DNA from: Ahaetulla prasina
Lineage: Eukaryota; Chordata; Lepidosauria; Squamata; Colubridae
Reading direction: 5' to 3'
DNA: 64,000 nt
NCBI RefSeq assembly: GCF_028640845.1
Contig: NC_080542.1
Span: 66,787,064-66,851,063 of the forward strand
Position numbers and translations under genes: made by a program. Every line of letters begins with the position of its first letter. Within the stretch, counting starts at the first letter, position 1. Below are positions 22,409 through 32,674 of the stretch, piece by piece. The notes beneath the pieces were generated by a model that saw nothing but the letters and a program-made list of their open reading frames with translations, was not told the origin of the DNA and made no database searches.

Positions 22409-23474
22409 GATAATCATTTAGGGTGATGGGGCATGGCCACAATTGAGATTTCGAGAAATTTGGCAAAAGTCGTTTGACGGTGGACCAGGAAATTAAGGAC
22501 TTGGAGGACCCAGTGTCCACTTCCAGCTTGCAAGGAGAGCCTTCCAGATTTACAGTGAGGTAAATCTTATTACCATGAGGGGCCGCCGATGCATGGCCAA
22601 TGGTAAAACAGTCTTCCCGGCGGGAGGCGGTCTTCCAAGTCATCTTCTTACGGGTTGCAGGTTCCGCTGGAGGGTCAGAAACCGGCAATGCGGCACGGCA
22701 GACGCGGGCGAGATGGCCCTTCTTCCCACACCAGCAGCAAGTGGCAGCCTTGAAACGGCAATCAGATCTGCCGTGGCTCCCTCCGCATCCCAAGCAACTA
22801 GCAGGGGACAGTTTGGGCCGAGGCCACCCCTTCTTGGAAGTGGCCTTAAGACGGCGGACACCGCTGTCATCGTCAGAGGAATCCGACGGGTCCGAAGCGA
22901 CATGAAGGACAGCTGAGCCTTTTCCGGAAATAGCGGGGGAAGGTTGGAATTTATGGATCTCCGTTGCAGACTTCTCAGCCATCTCAGCTGCTCGGGCTTC
23001 GTCAATCGCCGCGGCCAAAGTCACATCTGCGCGCGCCAGCAGCCGCCTTTGCAACCGCAGGTCGGCAACCCCGCTCACCAGCTGCTCCAGGAGGGCCTCA
23101 TCTAGATCGTGGAACTCGCACTCTAAGGCGGCCGTGCGCAAAGAAGCCATATGGGTGTTAATCGATTCGCCCGGTTGCTGAATCCTTCGCCGAAACGCGT
23201 GTCTTCGGGCAATACGGGGAGTGGGGGAGTAGTGGCTCCGCAGCTTGCCTAGCAGAGTGTCCCACGGCACCTCAAACACAGGAATGGGAGCGGCCAGAGC
23301 TCTGGCCGTCCCGAACATGTCTCTTCCACAAAGGCTGAGGAAGTAGCCACGCTTCCTTTCAGCTGACAGCTCAGCGTAATCATTTGCCCGCAAGAAACAT
23401 TCCAAACGGTCGAGGAACGCTTGCCAAGTTTCAGCGTGAGGCTCGAAAGGAGCGAAAGACGGCTGAGTTGCCAT
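22409..23474 (-). CDS. Gypsy gag with start of protease
   Basis: The start MATQPSFAPFEPHAETWQAF at 23474 lies about 61 nt after the 5' LTR, with no earlier in-frame ATG, so the start is well placed. Residues about 1-200 are capsid-like (WDTLLGKLRSHYSP; INTHMASLRTAALEC). Two zinc knuckles follow at about 227-239 (C-x2-C-x3-H-x4-C) and 246-259 (C-x2-C-x4-H-x4-C). At about 317-329 is the aspartic protease motif LEVDTGSSKSLIS. Gag and protease are in one frame. About 355 codons are valid; past the poly-C run the translation becomes meaningless. Confidence 0.93.
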
Positions 23475-23518
23475 CTATGAATCAATTCAATTGGAGGCGA
23501 TAACCTTGCAGGTCCGAC

Positions 23519-23535
23519 TTGACCTTCGTCGCCAG
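23519..23535 (-). other. Gypsy primer-binding region
   Basis: Immediately after the 5' LTR, in element orientation, it reads ctggcgacgaaggtcaa. This kind of TGGCGACGA sequence is common next to the LTR in vertebrate gypsy elements. The tRNA used was not determined. Confidence 0.65.
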
Positions 23536-23793
23536 TATTAAGTCTGGTGTCCGATACCAGGAAAAGTCCAGTCAGGAACTGCTTTTACAACTTTATTAAC
23601 CAACGTGATAACAACAAGAGAACTCTGACTAAACTAGAAAACCCTTGACAGCTCTTATATACCGGCTGCCAGAAGGGCTGCACCAATGACAGGGCTCCAA
23701 ATCTCCCGCCTTTCTTGTGGTGCGTCTCAACCAATCAGCGGATGCCTGGCTGTTGCCAGGCTAGAGACGCGTCGTAACTCTGAGGACTTTACA
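23536..23793 (-). repeat. Gypsy 5' LTR
   Basis: 258 bp, the same length as the partner LTR. By eye, four transitions separate the two, three of them in CpG/TpG contexts around 23720-23745. It carries the same TATA box and AATAAA. Confidence 0.95.
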
Positions 23794-23798
23794 CCAAG

Positions 23799-24148
23799 CT
23801 ATATATGTTTTCCATTTATTGGATATAATTTCAAAAATTAGATTAAAAAAGATAAAAATTTTAAAAACTAGGTTTTCTTTATGGTTCTGTTCTTTAAAAA
23901 AAGAAATCATTATACCTTTAAACCATTAAAAGTTTCATATCTAAACTAAGGAAATAAATACATAGAATGATTGAAATAACTTCTCCAGAGGAAATAGCCC
24001 ATTGAGAAATGAAAAATTATAGAAAGGGAGAACTTATTAAAATTATGCCTAATTCCTGACCAAACAAATGCAGTTATTCCTAGAGAATGTTAATCATTTA
24101 TATAAAATTTATTTAAATGGAAAAACCTCCAGAAATTATTCCCTAGCA
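23799..24148. other. AT-rich spacer, no feature recognised
   Basis: About 350 bp of AT-rich intron between the gypsy element and the Tc1-type transposon. Confidence 0.5.
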
Positions 24149-25029
24149 TACAGTGAATATGGAAAGTCTATACACGCCTGTTAAAATGCTAGTTTTTTGA
24201 GATTAAAAAAAATCAGAACAAGATAAATCACTTCAGAATTTTTTTCTATTCTAAGTTGAACAATTCAACTGGGGAAAAAAATCCAAATCTTTTAGGAGAA
24301 AATAAAAATATAAAAAACTTAAAAATAACATAGTTCATAAAATTGCATACTCTTAAACCAATACTTGGTTGAAGCAGTTTTTTATTTTAGGAGAGCATTC
24401 AGTCTTTTGGGGTAGGAGCCTACCAGCATGGCACATTTTGCCTTAGGAATCTTTGCCCACTCTTCTGTGCAAATTTGTCAGGCTGTGCAATTGTCTTCAG
24501 GTAACCCCACAGATTTTCAATTGTATTCAGGTCTGGGATCTGGCTGAGCCGTTTCAAAACTTTCATCTTCTTCTGGTGAAGTTATTGTTTTGTGGATTTG
24601 AGGTATGCTTTGGGCCACTGTTGCATTGAAAAGTGAAATTCTTTTTCATCTTCAATATTTTAGCAGGGCCTAAAGGTGATGTGATTGATATTTGGAACTA
24701 TTCATATTTCTCTCCACTTTGACTAAAGCCAGTTGAAGAAAAGCAGTCCCAAAGCATATTGCCGCTAACACCATGCTTCACTGTGGGTATGGTATACTTT
24801 TGATGATGCACAGCATCGTTTTGTGGTATGTCCAGTTTAATGAAAAGAAGGAATAGCAGTGACATGATAGCAGTGTCCCAGAATCTGAGGGGTTGCAACA
24901 AGGAGGAGGAAGTCAATCTATTCTCAAAGCACCTGAGGAGGGGACAAGAAGCAATGGATGGAAACTAATCAAGGAGAGAAACAATCTAGAACTAAGGAGA
25001 AATTTCCTGACAGTTAGAACAACTACTGT

Positions 25030-25547
25030 ACTTTTTGGAGTATAAGACACCTACCTTTTTTGGGGAGGAAAACAAGAAAAAAAATCTGCCTCTGCCTCCC
25101 AGCATCCATCCAGTATTCCTCTGGTGCATTTCCCACAGCCCGTTTGCTATAGCCCATTTACAGCAGCCCATTCGCCACCACCACCTTCTTCACTGACACC
25201 CATTTGCCACCATCCATTCGCCGTCGCCGCTCATTTGCTGCTGCCACGGCCCATTCAGTCTGGCCCTTCGCTGCCAGCCCGTTTGGCCGCGGCCAGCCCG
25301 TTTGGCGTGGCCTATTTGCCACTGCTATCTGTTTGCCATGGCCCATTTGCCGCTACCTGTTCAGCACGGCCCTTTCACCGCCGCTCATTTGTCGCTGCCA
25401 CAGCCCATTAGCCACTGCCACCATCACCCATGCTAGATCAGTGCCGTACCAACCCCCCTCCACCCTGCCACAACATTCGCTGTATAAGATGCACCGAAAT
25501 TTTCACCCACTTTTAGGGGGGAAGTATGTCTTATACTCCGAAAAAGT
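25030..25547. mobile_element. MITE with ACTTTTT(C/G)GGAGTATAAGACA terminal repeats
   Basis: The left end actttttggagtataagaca and the right end tgtcttatactccgaaaaagt are inverted copies with one mismatch. The interior carries a degenerate minisatellite (25125-25435). No transposase is present. It splits the LINE fragment. The exact target-site duplication is unclear. Confidence 0.8.
25125..25435 (+). repeat. Degenerate 16-20-bp minisatellite
   Basis: Repeated units of the type gcccatttgccactgcc, with variants such as cagcccgtttggccgcgg and tggcccatttgccgctacc, occur about 15 times with variable spacing. ORFs over it (for example 25124-25411) are products of the repeat. Confidence 0.75.
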
Positions 25548-26083
25548 GGAACAACTTACCTCCAGAAGTTGCGAATTTGGAACACTGGAAGTTTTTAAGA
25601 ACAGATTGGATAACCATTTGTCTCAAATGATATAGGGTTTCCTGCCTGAGCAGTGTATTGGACTAGAAGACCACCAAGTTCCCTTCCAACTCTGTTTGTT
25701 ATTTTGTTTTACACCATATGTTTTGGAATTATGGCAAAAAGGCTCAATTTTGGATTCATCAGACCATAACATATTTTTCCACATTTTGTCAGACTTGATT
25801 TGGGTTTTTGAAAAATGTAGTTGGGTTTGGATGTTTTTCTTTATAAGAAAAGGCTTCTGTCTTGCCGCCCTGCGTCATGTTATATACTACTGAAGAATAT
25901 GGGAAATTTCTGTCACATATGGTACACAATCAGTATTTGCCAGAAATTCCTGCAGATGTTTTAATGTTGCTGTAGGTCTCTCAAACCAGTTTTTTTTTCA
26001 TCAATTTTAGAGGGATATTCAGTACTTGATAATCACTTCTCCATTTGTTGATGACTGTCTTCACTGTGTTCCATGGTATATGC

Positions 26084-26355
26084 CCCTATGGCGAACCTAT
26101 GACACACGTGCTACAAGCTTGTGCGCGCATGTGCGCGCATCTCCTGCCATCAGCTGGTTTCCGGGTCTCTGCCATGCATGCATGGGGGGCATGGGAGATG
26201 CACACACGTGTGGGGGGAATGGGGCACATGTGGTGGGTCACATTCGCACATGTGTGGAGCAGGGCACATATGGGAGGAGGTCACACACACATTGCATTAT
26301 GAGTGTGCACACGCGGCCTTTCGGCACTCAGTACCAAAAAGGTTAGCCATCACTG
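26084..26355. mobile_element. hAT-like MITE inserted in the Tc1 element
   Basis: The left end is ccctatggcgaacctatg and the right end is aggttagccatcactg, the same family as 62408-63868. It is flanked by gtatatgc (26076-26083) and gtatatcc (26356-26363), an 8-bp duplication with one mismatch. The interior is TG/CA-rich. Confidence 0.85.
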
Positions 26356-26842
26356 GTATATCCTATACTTTGAAAAAAAATTGTATCCTTTTCCTGACCG
26401 ACACCTTCCAACCATGAGATCCCTTTGATATTTTGTAAGCTCTTTGCAGACCTTGGCTTTTGTTCTAAGTGGCTATCGAGTAAATATCAGAAAAATCCTA
26501 CTTGCACAGCTGAAGTTCATATGGGCTTGATTAGAATCACTTTAATTGATAGCAGGTCTATCAATAGTAATGATTACTATTTAACATCAGTTTGAATATG
26601 ATTGGTTAATTTTGAATACAGCCATGTATAAGAAGATGTGAACTCTTATGCAGCCATATTATTCTAGATTTTTATTTTTATTTTTTCCAAAGAAAAATAT
26701 TTCAGTTTGTTTTTCAATTGAATTGTACAATGTATATGTTATATTAAATCTGGAAAAAATTCTGAAAGTGATTTATCTTGGTCTGATTTTTTTTTACATC
26801 TCAAAAACCTGACATTTTAACAGATGTTCTATATCCACTGTA

Positions 26843-27518
26843 ATTCTGAGATATATCAAGAGAAATATGAAAATCATGAAAGAGGAATGGATGATAGTTC
26901 TTATGTTAATCATCTATAATCTTGAGAGGAGATAAAAATTTCTTCAAGTTATTCAGAGCAGAATCATTGGACCTGGTGCAATGATTTTACTAAATCATGA
27001 TAATCAATGGTTACCATTGCTACTCCTATTTAAGAGTCAAGTCAGAGATAGAAATAAATTAAGTACTGAATGAAAACTGCTGTTGATAATCTGCTGGTTT
27101 CTGAGATGGTTTGGTCAGTTTTTCTATAAACAAACCAAAAATATTTTTTTGCAAAACATTAAATCATCATAGATTAAAATTAAACATACAATGTAGTGCA
27201 CCAAAGCAATACTCAAGAAGCTTCAAATTAAAACAATAGATTAAAACATAATTACCACTTATGTTAAAAAATAAGCACCAGTTCTGACTCAGGATCAGAA
27301 CAACTTAAATACAAAGCCTTTCTGAGTAAAAATGTTTGTTTGAAGTTAGAAAGACAACAAAGAAGAAAGTAGCATAATTATGTTGGCAATAAGTAAAATA
27401 TGGGTGCATTTCCAAGAAAGACCCTTGCTTTTATTTCTAGTACAGAAAATACTCCTAATATTTCTATGTGCAACACTTTAAATGTCTTTCCCAAATGTAT
27501 TGTAAATACAGGTAGATA
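26843..27518. other. AT-rich intronic sequence
   Basis: No feature recognised. Confidence 0.5.
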
Positions 27519-28042
27519 CAGGTAGTCCTTGACTTATAATGGCAATTGGCAATGGAATTTCCACTGTTAAGCAATGCAACTGTAAAGTGCAACTGCATAG
27601 CTTAGTAACATTCATCCCTGAAATCCTGGTTGCAGTTGTTAACTAAATTTATGAGAAGTTCTGCATGGTTCAAGGATGGTGTGAGAGGTACCATGGGAAT
27701 TGTGGAAATTATGCAAGGGTTGTACAAGTTGCTGGTCCTGTGTGAGTACACAGGGCTAGGGAAGGGTGTGCAGGTGAGGGGGAGACTTACTCTAACAAAC
27801 TGAAATCTTCCTTGACACCTTCCCCTTTGACTTTCTGAACGGCATATAAAGTTGCAAATGGCAGTCACATGATCACAAGGTGCTTGGCAACCAGTCATAA
27901 GTAAAAATGGATTGCCAAGCAACCAGACTGCAATCATGTGATCTTGGGGGTGCTGAAACGGCTTAACTCCAAGGATTATCATGCATTTAATGCCATGTAA
28001 ATTTGAAGAGTCACTGAATGAGTGGTCATTAGTCAGCACCCG
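27519..28042 (+). mobile_element. MITE-A copy
   Basis: The left end is caggtagtccttgacttataatgg. Inner phrases are ccactgttaagcaatgcaac, gcagttgttaactaaa, agtcacatgatcacaagg, gattgccaagcaacc and gagtcactgaatgag, in the same order as in the other MITE-A copies. The region 27650-27840 departs from that pattern and may be a further insertion. The ORF at 27602-28039 on the minus strand is not a gene. Confidence 0.65.
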
Positions 28043-28512
28043 TTTATTTCAAATCACCTTTTTCCTTCAATACACATAACTGGAAATGCTGACAATCCAA
28101 ATCACACTGAACTGCATGCTTCCTACAAGCTTTCTCTGTACAGATATTTGTGTTGTTAATTGCAGTATCTATTTTGGAATTACACTACTGATGTAAATTA
28201 ACAAAAGAAATAGGACTTGCTATGAGACATTCATGACCAGGATTCAGCAGTTAAAACACAAATCTCCTGATTTTGCTAGACTAAACTCATTTCCAAGGCT
28301 AGGGCTTGGCAGAAGTTTCACATTGTCAACATTTCTTTTTTTCTTCCATTTGATACATCTGTTATTGTTGCTTTTGTTGATTCTTTACTGGAGAAAGGAA
28401 TCCACTGTTTCTAAATTATGGATTATGTTCAACTTGAAAGAAATCTATTTACAATACATGTTTTACTTGCAAAATTAAGTGAGAACAAATCCTATGAATA
28501 TAGCTGACTTAC
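28043..28512. other. Intron adjoining the HECW1 exon
   Basis: No repeat or gene recognised. It begins (minus strand) with the splice donor gtaagtcagc at 28512. Confidence 0.55.
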
Positions 28513-28837
28513 CAATGAGATACATGCCAATCCAGTCACCTGCATCTACTTCTTCCTTTATATCCCAATAAATCACTAGATCCTGTGAATGTCCTATGGA
28601 ATAATAGGAACTGCTGACCATGAGTGTAGACCGGCTATCTGAAGTGACCAAATCTGTGTCACTGGTCGAGCGGGGAATGGTGACTGTCCCATGGAGTCCA
28701 CTTCCAATGTCCATGTTGTGGAACTGGTCTGGGTTATAGCTGTATCTCAGAGATTCTTTACAGCGACGCCGGTTCTGTGAGTTCCTGGATGGGGATGCCA
28801 TAGCAGCCAGGCCTAATAACCTGTTCTGGTACAGATT
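28513..28837 (-). CDS. HECW1: HECW1 coding exon (second coding exon)
   Basis: The exon is 325 nt on the minus strand. The acceptor is cttttattttggcag at 28838-28839 and the donor is gtaagtca at 28511-28512. It starts in phase 0 and leaves one base. It encodes NLYQNRLLGLAAMASPSR, then an Arg-rich stretch (RRRCKE), YSYNPDQFHNMD, TIPRSTSDTDLVTSDSR and HSQDLVIYWDIKEEVDAGDW. This is the conserved N-terminal region of HECW1; HECW2 diverges here. A Met at MASPSR could be an internal start. The gene product is a cytoplasmic E3 ligase of the NEDD4 family. The exon is intact. Confidence 0.97.
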
Positions 28838-28849
28838 CTGCCAAAATAA

Positions 28850-30388
28850 AAGAGAGAGGAATCATTGGAATTCACGTAAATGAAAACGACATCCCCTTGA
28901 AAATTACCAAATAGAATGAAAACAGTGTTGCTAATAACATCGATGCATATTACAGATATAATCAAAAAAACTGGAATCCATTTGTTAGTAGCTATTATTA
29001 AAATAGATACATTTATTGTCTGATGCAATATGAATTTGTGCCTAATGTGTTGCATAAGTGGGATTCATTTTACTAGAAATATCATATTATTTAATGACGT
29101 ATATAGAACTTTCATCAGCAAATTACATTTCTGTTTGACTTTTATCCTTGGCTCATCACCAGCCTTTGGCAGCTAAATCAATGTTTTAGCCTGAATCTTA
29201 CTGCAGTCATCTTCATTTTCACTGCTTCTCCCAACTGCATCATCTACTTTGTCAAAAAATTTAAAAAAGCAAAAACGCAAGTCACCTTCTCAAAAATTGC
29301 TGCTGCCAACTGAGCTTTTATCATATGCTCGGTACTAGTGGTTGGCAATTATTGACAACTCAATTTGGTTAATACTGTGTAAGAAATGAACCTCTTAGCT
29401 TAATTCCTTTCGAAACTAAGTGCTGGCTACTTTGCTGTAGCTGATTGTACCTTCAAAGCATAGAAGAATTATATGCAGTTATGACGCATTTTCATAGATC
29501 GAAATTGGAAAGGTAAGTAATAAGATTAAAACTGTAAGATGCTCAATTATAGCACTTATTTGGAATTCTGTACTGCAACCCTACATTAGGTTGCACAGAT
29601 ATTTCCATTGTGATTTGCTTCTAATTTGCAACATCAGTCTGGTTCAGTCTGCAATAGTGACAATGACATCTGCAGAAGGAAAGAAAGATGATTATGTTAT
29701 CTTACCATCATGCAAATGCCATCATTTATTTTTCTGAGATATCAAGATGCAAGTATCCAATGGTAACATTTTCATAATAAATATGCATGCTATCATTCTG
29801 GCATTATTACAGTTTGCTGGAAGGAAACTACATAATGGCAGGTCAACTTATCAAATGACTTCACATCAAAAACATGCTATGTGAAACCTTCAAGAAAATA
29901 CAGTTTCAAATGTCATTCACATACTAGCCATTTTATCCAAGACTTATCAAATGGGATTCACTTCATTCTTTCATAGATAAATAAGTACAGGTTGTTTAAT
30001 TTTTGTGATTGATGGAATCGTTATTTAAGATTCTGAAGATTAATGTAAAGCTTACATTACCAGTTTAACACATTGATATTTTGAGAGAAACTGTCAATAG
30101 GCCATCTCAAATGCGTTTTATGCTAATTAGATTTGAAGGGCTATGACAGTCCACCTGGAATCATTATTGATAAAAATGTTTTACTGATCAGTGAAAACCA
30201 GCAACTATAAGTAACTACTGTTTGACCTTCCCTCATTTTTCATTTCTCTACAGATTAGAAAGCACTAGTACTTCCAAGGCATCTGGAAAACAATTAGTTT
30301 GGGAATTTATAATATTTTAGCCTTAGATCAAGTATCCACTTTATACCAAATGAATTTTTTTTCACTTAAAAGCATCTTGAAGTTACTT

Positions 30389-30390
<2 letters not shown>
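28850..30390. other. Intronic sequence, no feature recognised
   Basis: AT-rich, without repeat families or ORFs that I recognise. Confidence 0.5.

Positions 30391-30391
<1 letters not shown>

Positions 30392-30432
<41 letters not shown>
30392..30432 (+). repeat. (TG)n microsatellite, about 20 units
   Basis: An uninterrupted alternating TG run. The ORF across it (30299-30541) is an artefact with a CV repeat. Confidence 0.97.
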
Positions 30433-30434
<2 letters not shown>

Positions 30435-30555
30435 GGCAATATACAGTATATCTGTGTACACAATGCTATATGAGGAACAGACACTGTAGACATCTTAATA
30501 AAGACAGAATGAGCAAAACAAACTCTGCCACTATCTTTTGATGGGATTATTATGT

Positions 30556-30800
30556 TTAAAAGGTAAAGGTTCCCCTCGCACTTACGTGCTAGTCGTTGTC
30601 GACTCTAAGAGGGGGTGCTCATCTTCGTTTCAAAGCTGAAGAGCCAGCGCTGTCCGAAGACGTCTCCGTGGTCATGTGGCCGGCATGACTCAATGCCAAA
30701 GGCGCATGGAACGCTGTTACCTTCCCACCAAAGTGGTCCCTATTTTTTCTACTTGCATTTTTACGTGCTTTCGAAACTGCTAAGTTGGCAGAAGGTTATT
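30556..30800 (-). mobile_element. Squamate SINE fragment (ggtaaaggttcccctcgcac type)
   Basis: Characteristic phrases on the plus strand are aggtaaaggttcccctcgca, gtgctagtcgttg, gctcatcttcgtttcaaagc, gtggtcatgtggccggcatg and cttcccaccaaagtggt. A second copy is at 48003-48155. The part that would hold the tRNA-like head (to the right) is missing. Orientation is inferred from the usual structure. Confidence 0.7.
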
Positions 30801-31377
30801 ATGTTTACTGATAATTATTTACTGATAAATAATTACTGATTATTATGTTTACTGATACAATATTGAGGGTGGGTAAGATTTTGTGTATTATTTAAAATAG
30901 CAAATCCAAAACTAAATACATATCATTCATCATTCAATAACTGCAAAAACAAGCTGCTAATTGATGAATAATGGAATAAACCTGTACAAACCAAATATTA
31001 CTATCATCTATCCTTATTTGAAATACATTATTTTCAAATTCAAACATTCATCTAGAAAGGATCTACTGATGAAGCTGTTCAGTAGCATTTCTGATATCAG
31101 AAGCATCTAAAATGAGTGAAAGTCAAGGAAAGGATAGGATAGCATCTGTGTAATTTCAAAGCATGGTTAGCAAGAAAATAAATGCAAATTTACACTTGGT
31201 AATTCTAGAGCAAAGTAAGAAAAGTTGTCACTGGCTGCAGAAATAAGGATTATTTTTTTAAAAATAAAAAAGCACAACCGGGTCAACAGCAATCTGATCA
31301 GGTTACTACTGGTAGTTATGCATTTGCGTTGTACAAAGGAAATACTTAAATATATCTAGGAAGAAAAATATTTTAAA
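30801..31377. other. Intronic sequence, no feature recognised
   Basis: AT-rich, including a short tandem ttattatgtttactgat motif near 30798-30857. Confidence 0.5.
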
Positions 31378-32627
31378 GTACCAGTAGTCCTTGAGTTACG
31401 AACGTAATGGAGGTTGCTCATTCCATTTGTAATCTGAGGATTCATAGGAGTGAATTGTGTAATTTGAACATGATCACTCCTCCTTTCGTGAATCGACTGC
31501 GCAGCTCGTTAAGTGCACATGAGGTATCTCTGGGTGGAGAAGGCTGGAGGGGGGAGGGCTAGTGATATAACAGGCCACCTGCTTCAGGCCTCCTCTGGCC
31601 CCCTGAGATACTTCATTCTCCCTCCGCTAGGGTCCCCACAATTGTTCTTCCCCATCCTGCCATGCAGGGTCACTTACCTTATGAAGTGCTGTTTCCTCTC
31701 CAGCCTCTCTGTTTCTTTGCCTGCTCCCTCCTTTTTCATCAGTGCTTGATAAAGCCTTCAGTAATGAAAAACGAAGTGTGGAGGGCCCGCACATGGCCTT
31801 CCGGGCCTCCTTTCTTCCCACCAAACCCTTGTTGAAGGCTTTGGCAATGAAAAATGTGGCACGGAAGGCCATGTGTGCCCTCCCGGCTTCCTTTGTCATC
31901 GCCAAACCGCTTGATGAAGCCTTCATCATTGAAAATGAGGTGCAGAAGGCTGCGCGTGCCCTTCTGGGCCTTCTTTCGCCCCACAAAACTGCTTGAGGAT
32001 AGTGTCCCTCTAAACTTCAGGAACCCTTTGCAGAAAGCCTTTGTTGGTAGGAACAAAGTGTTGGAGGGGCGTGCCTGCCCCTCCCAAGCTCCACTTGTGC
32101 TTGCAAAGGTCTGCCAAAGCCTGCAGGGAGGCAATCTCCCCATAGACTTTGGCAAGGAAACAGCAACGGAGTGAAGGCTTGAAGGACTGAAGTCTTCCCT
32201 CCTTCTGCAAACATCCAAGCCTCAATTTTCAGAGAATAGAAAAAGTGCGAGATCATATGAGATCAGTAGCGTGAGATCTTGCACTACTGATGTTGCATGA
32301 TCTCATGGTATGTTAGGCCTTTGTTCTCTGCGAATGCACCAAAAGCCTGAAGCAATGAAGCAAGCAAAGAAACCCTGACAGAGAGGACATCTTCGCAAAG
32401 TAGATGAGTCTCCACAGGCAGAGTGCCTGTGAAGACCCAGTGGGGGAGAGGGGAATAGGCAGGGCAAATGTTGCACAGCCTCTGCAGTCATTTGTAAGGG
32501 CGGACAACTGTCACGGTGCTGCAACACTCATAATTTTGGGACTTGTTCGTAAACATTGGGGAGCCCTTATTTTGTAACTTTGAACATTCGTTAAGGGAAC
32601 ATTCGTAACTAGGGGATTATCTGTATA
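31378..32627. mobile_element. TIR element of about 1.25 kb with internal minisatellite
   Basis: The left end reads ccagtagtccttgagttacgaacg. The right end in reverse reads acagataatcccctagttacgaatg, an imperfect terminal inverted repeat of about 25 bp. The inner part is GC-rich with an 82-83-bp tandem repeat (31745-32075). ORFs on both strands (for example 31739-32218 minus) come from the tandem repeat and resemble no transposase, so this is a non-autonomous element. Confidence 0.65.
31745..32075 (+). repeat. Diverged 82-83-bp tandem repeat
   Basis: Units start at 31745, 31828, 31910 and 31992 with variants of cttgatgaagccttc; the fourth is poorly preserved. Shared phrases are aatgaaaa, ggaaggcc, tgccct/cc, ggcctcctttc and ccaaacc. 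Because 82 is not a multiple of 3, the array was not maintained as coding sequence. Confidence 0.8.
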
Positions 32628-32674
32628 TGAAAAACAATCTTCTCTTTTTTAAAAAAATGCTCATTCCAATATTT

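Larger units (their letters stand above)
19079..23793 (-). mobile_element. Complete Ty3/gypsy LTR retrotransposon
   Basis: A 4.7-kb element on the minus strand in the same orientation as HECW1. It has two 258-bp LTRs, a primer-binding region, gag, protease, RT, RNase H and integrase in gypsy order, and a polypurine tract. The flanks CTAAG (19074-19078) and CCAAG (23794-23798) match at 4 of 5 bases and are taken as the target-site duplication. The LTRs differ at about 4 positions by eye, all transitions, so the insertion is recent. Two CCHC knuckles in gag and the general pol style suggest the Mag-like lineage; this is inference. Three frameshifts break pol. Confidence 0.95.
24825..25703 (+). 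mobile_element. L2/CR1-like LINE 3' fragment, itself carrying a MITE
   Basis: It interrupts the Tc1 element between short copies of ttttgt. It carries the phrases aaggagaaatttcctgacag, gtggaacaacttacctcc, gaacactggaagtttttaag and gactagaagacc seen in the copies at 36489, 37479 and 40130. Translated, these are the C-terminal end of an RT polyprotein (NLELRRNFLTVRTINQWN-like). A TIR element at 25030-25547 splits it. Confidence 0.78.
24350..26480 (-). pseudogene. Tc1-type transposase relic
   Basis: The clearest piece is 24698-24804 on the minus strand, reading TVKHGVSGNMLWDCFSSTGF. This corresponds to the conserved VKHGGGS-x-MLWGCFS region around the second catalytic Asp of the DDE domain. Either side the frame is broken by stops and by the nested insertions. 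The part to the right of the LINE insertion (from about 25704) encodes upstream transposase sequence, and the region near 26360-26480 encodes the N-terminal DNA-binding part. Not functional. Confidence 0.75.
24151..26840 (-). mobile_element. Tc1/mariner-type transposon, full length but decayed, with nested insertions
   Basis: Terminal inverted repeats of about 200 bp are readable: the left end cagtgaatatggaaag and the reverse of the right end cagtggatatagaac. Both continue through tgttaaaatg, gttttttgagat, and aagataaatcact. TA flanks each end (24149-24150 and 26841-26842). The transposase frame is on the minus strand and heavily broken. Two later insertions lie inside: a LINE fragment (24825-25703) and a hAT MITE (26084-26355). 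Without them the element is about 1.5-1.6 kb, normal for Tc1-type elements. Confidence 0.88.
11990..28512 (-). other. HECW1: HECW1 intron between the second and third coding exons
   Basis: A 16.5-kb phase-1 intron. It begins with gtaagtca at 28512 (minus strand) and ends with the cag at 11990-11992. It contains the gypsy element, the Tc1-type transposon and several MITEs, listed separately. Confidence 0.9.

Noticed and set aside
30299..30541. ORF with a Cys-Val repeat
   Set aside because: Translation of the (TG)n microsatellite.
31739..32218. Minus-strand ORF of 159 codons with repeated Phe/Gly/Lys phrases
   Set aside because: The repeated phrases are the 82-83-bp minisatellite read in shifting frames; the period is not a multiple of 3.
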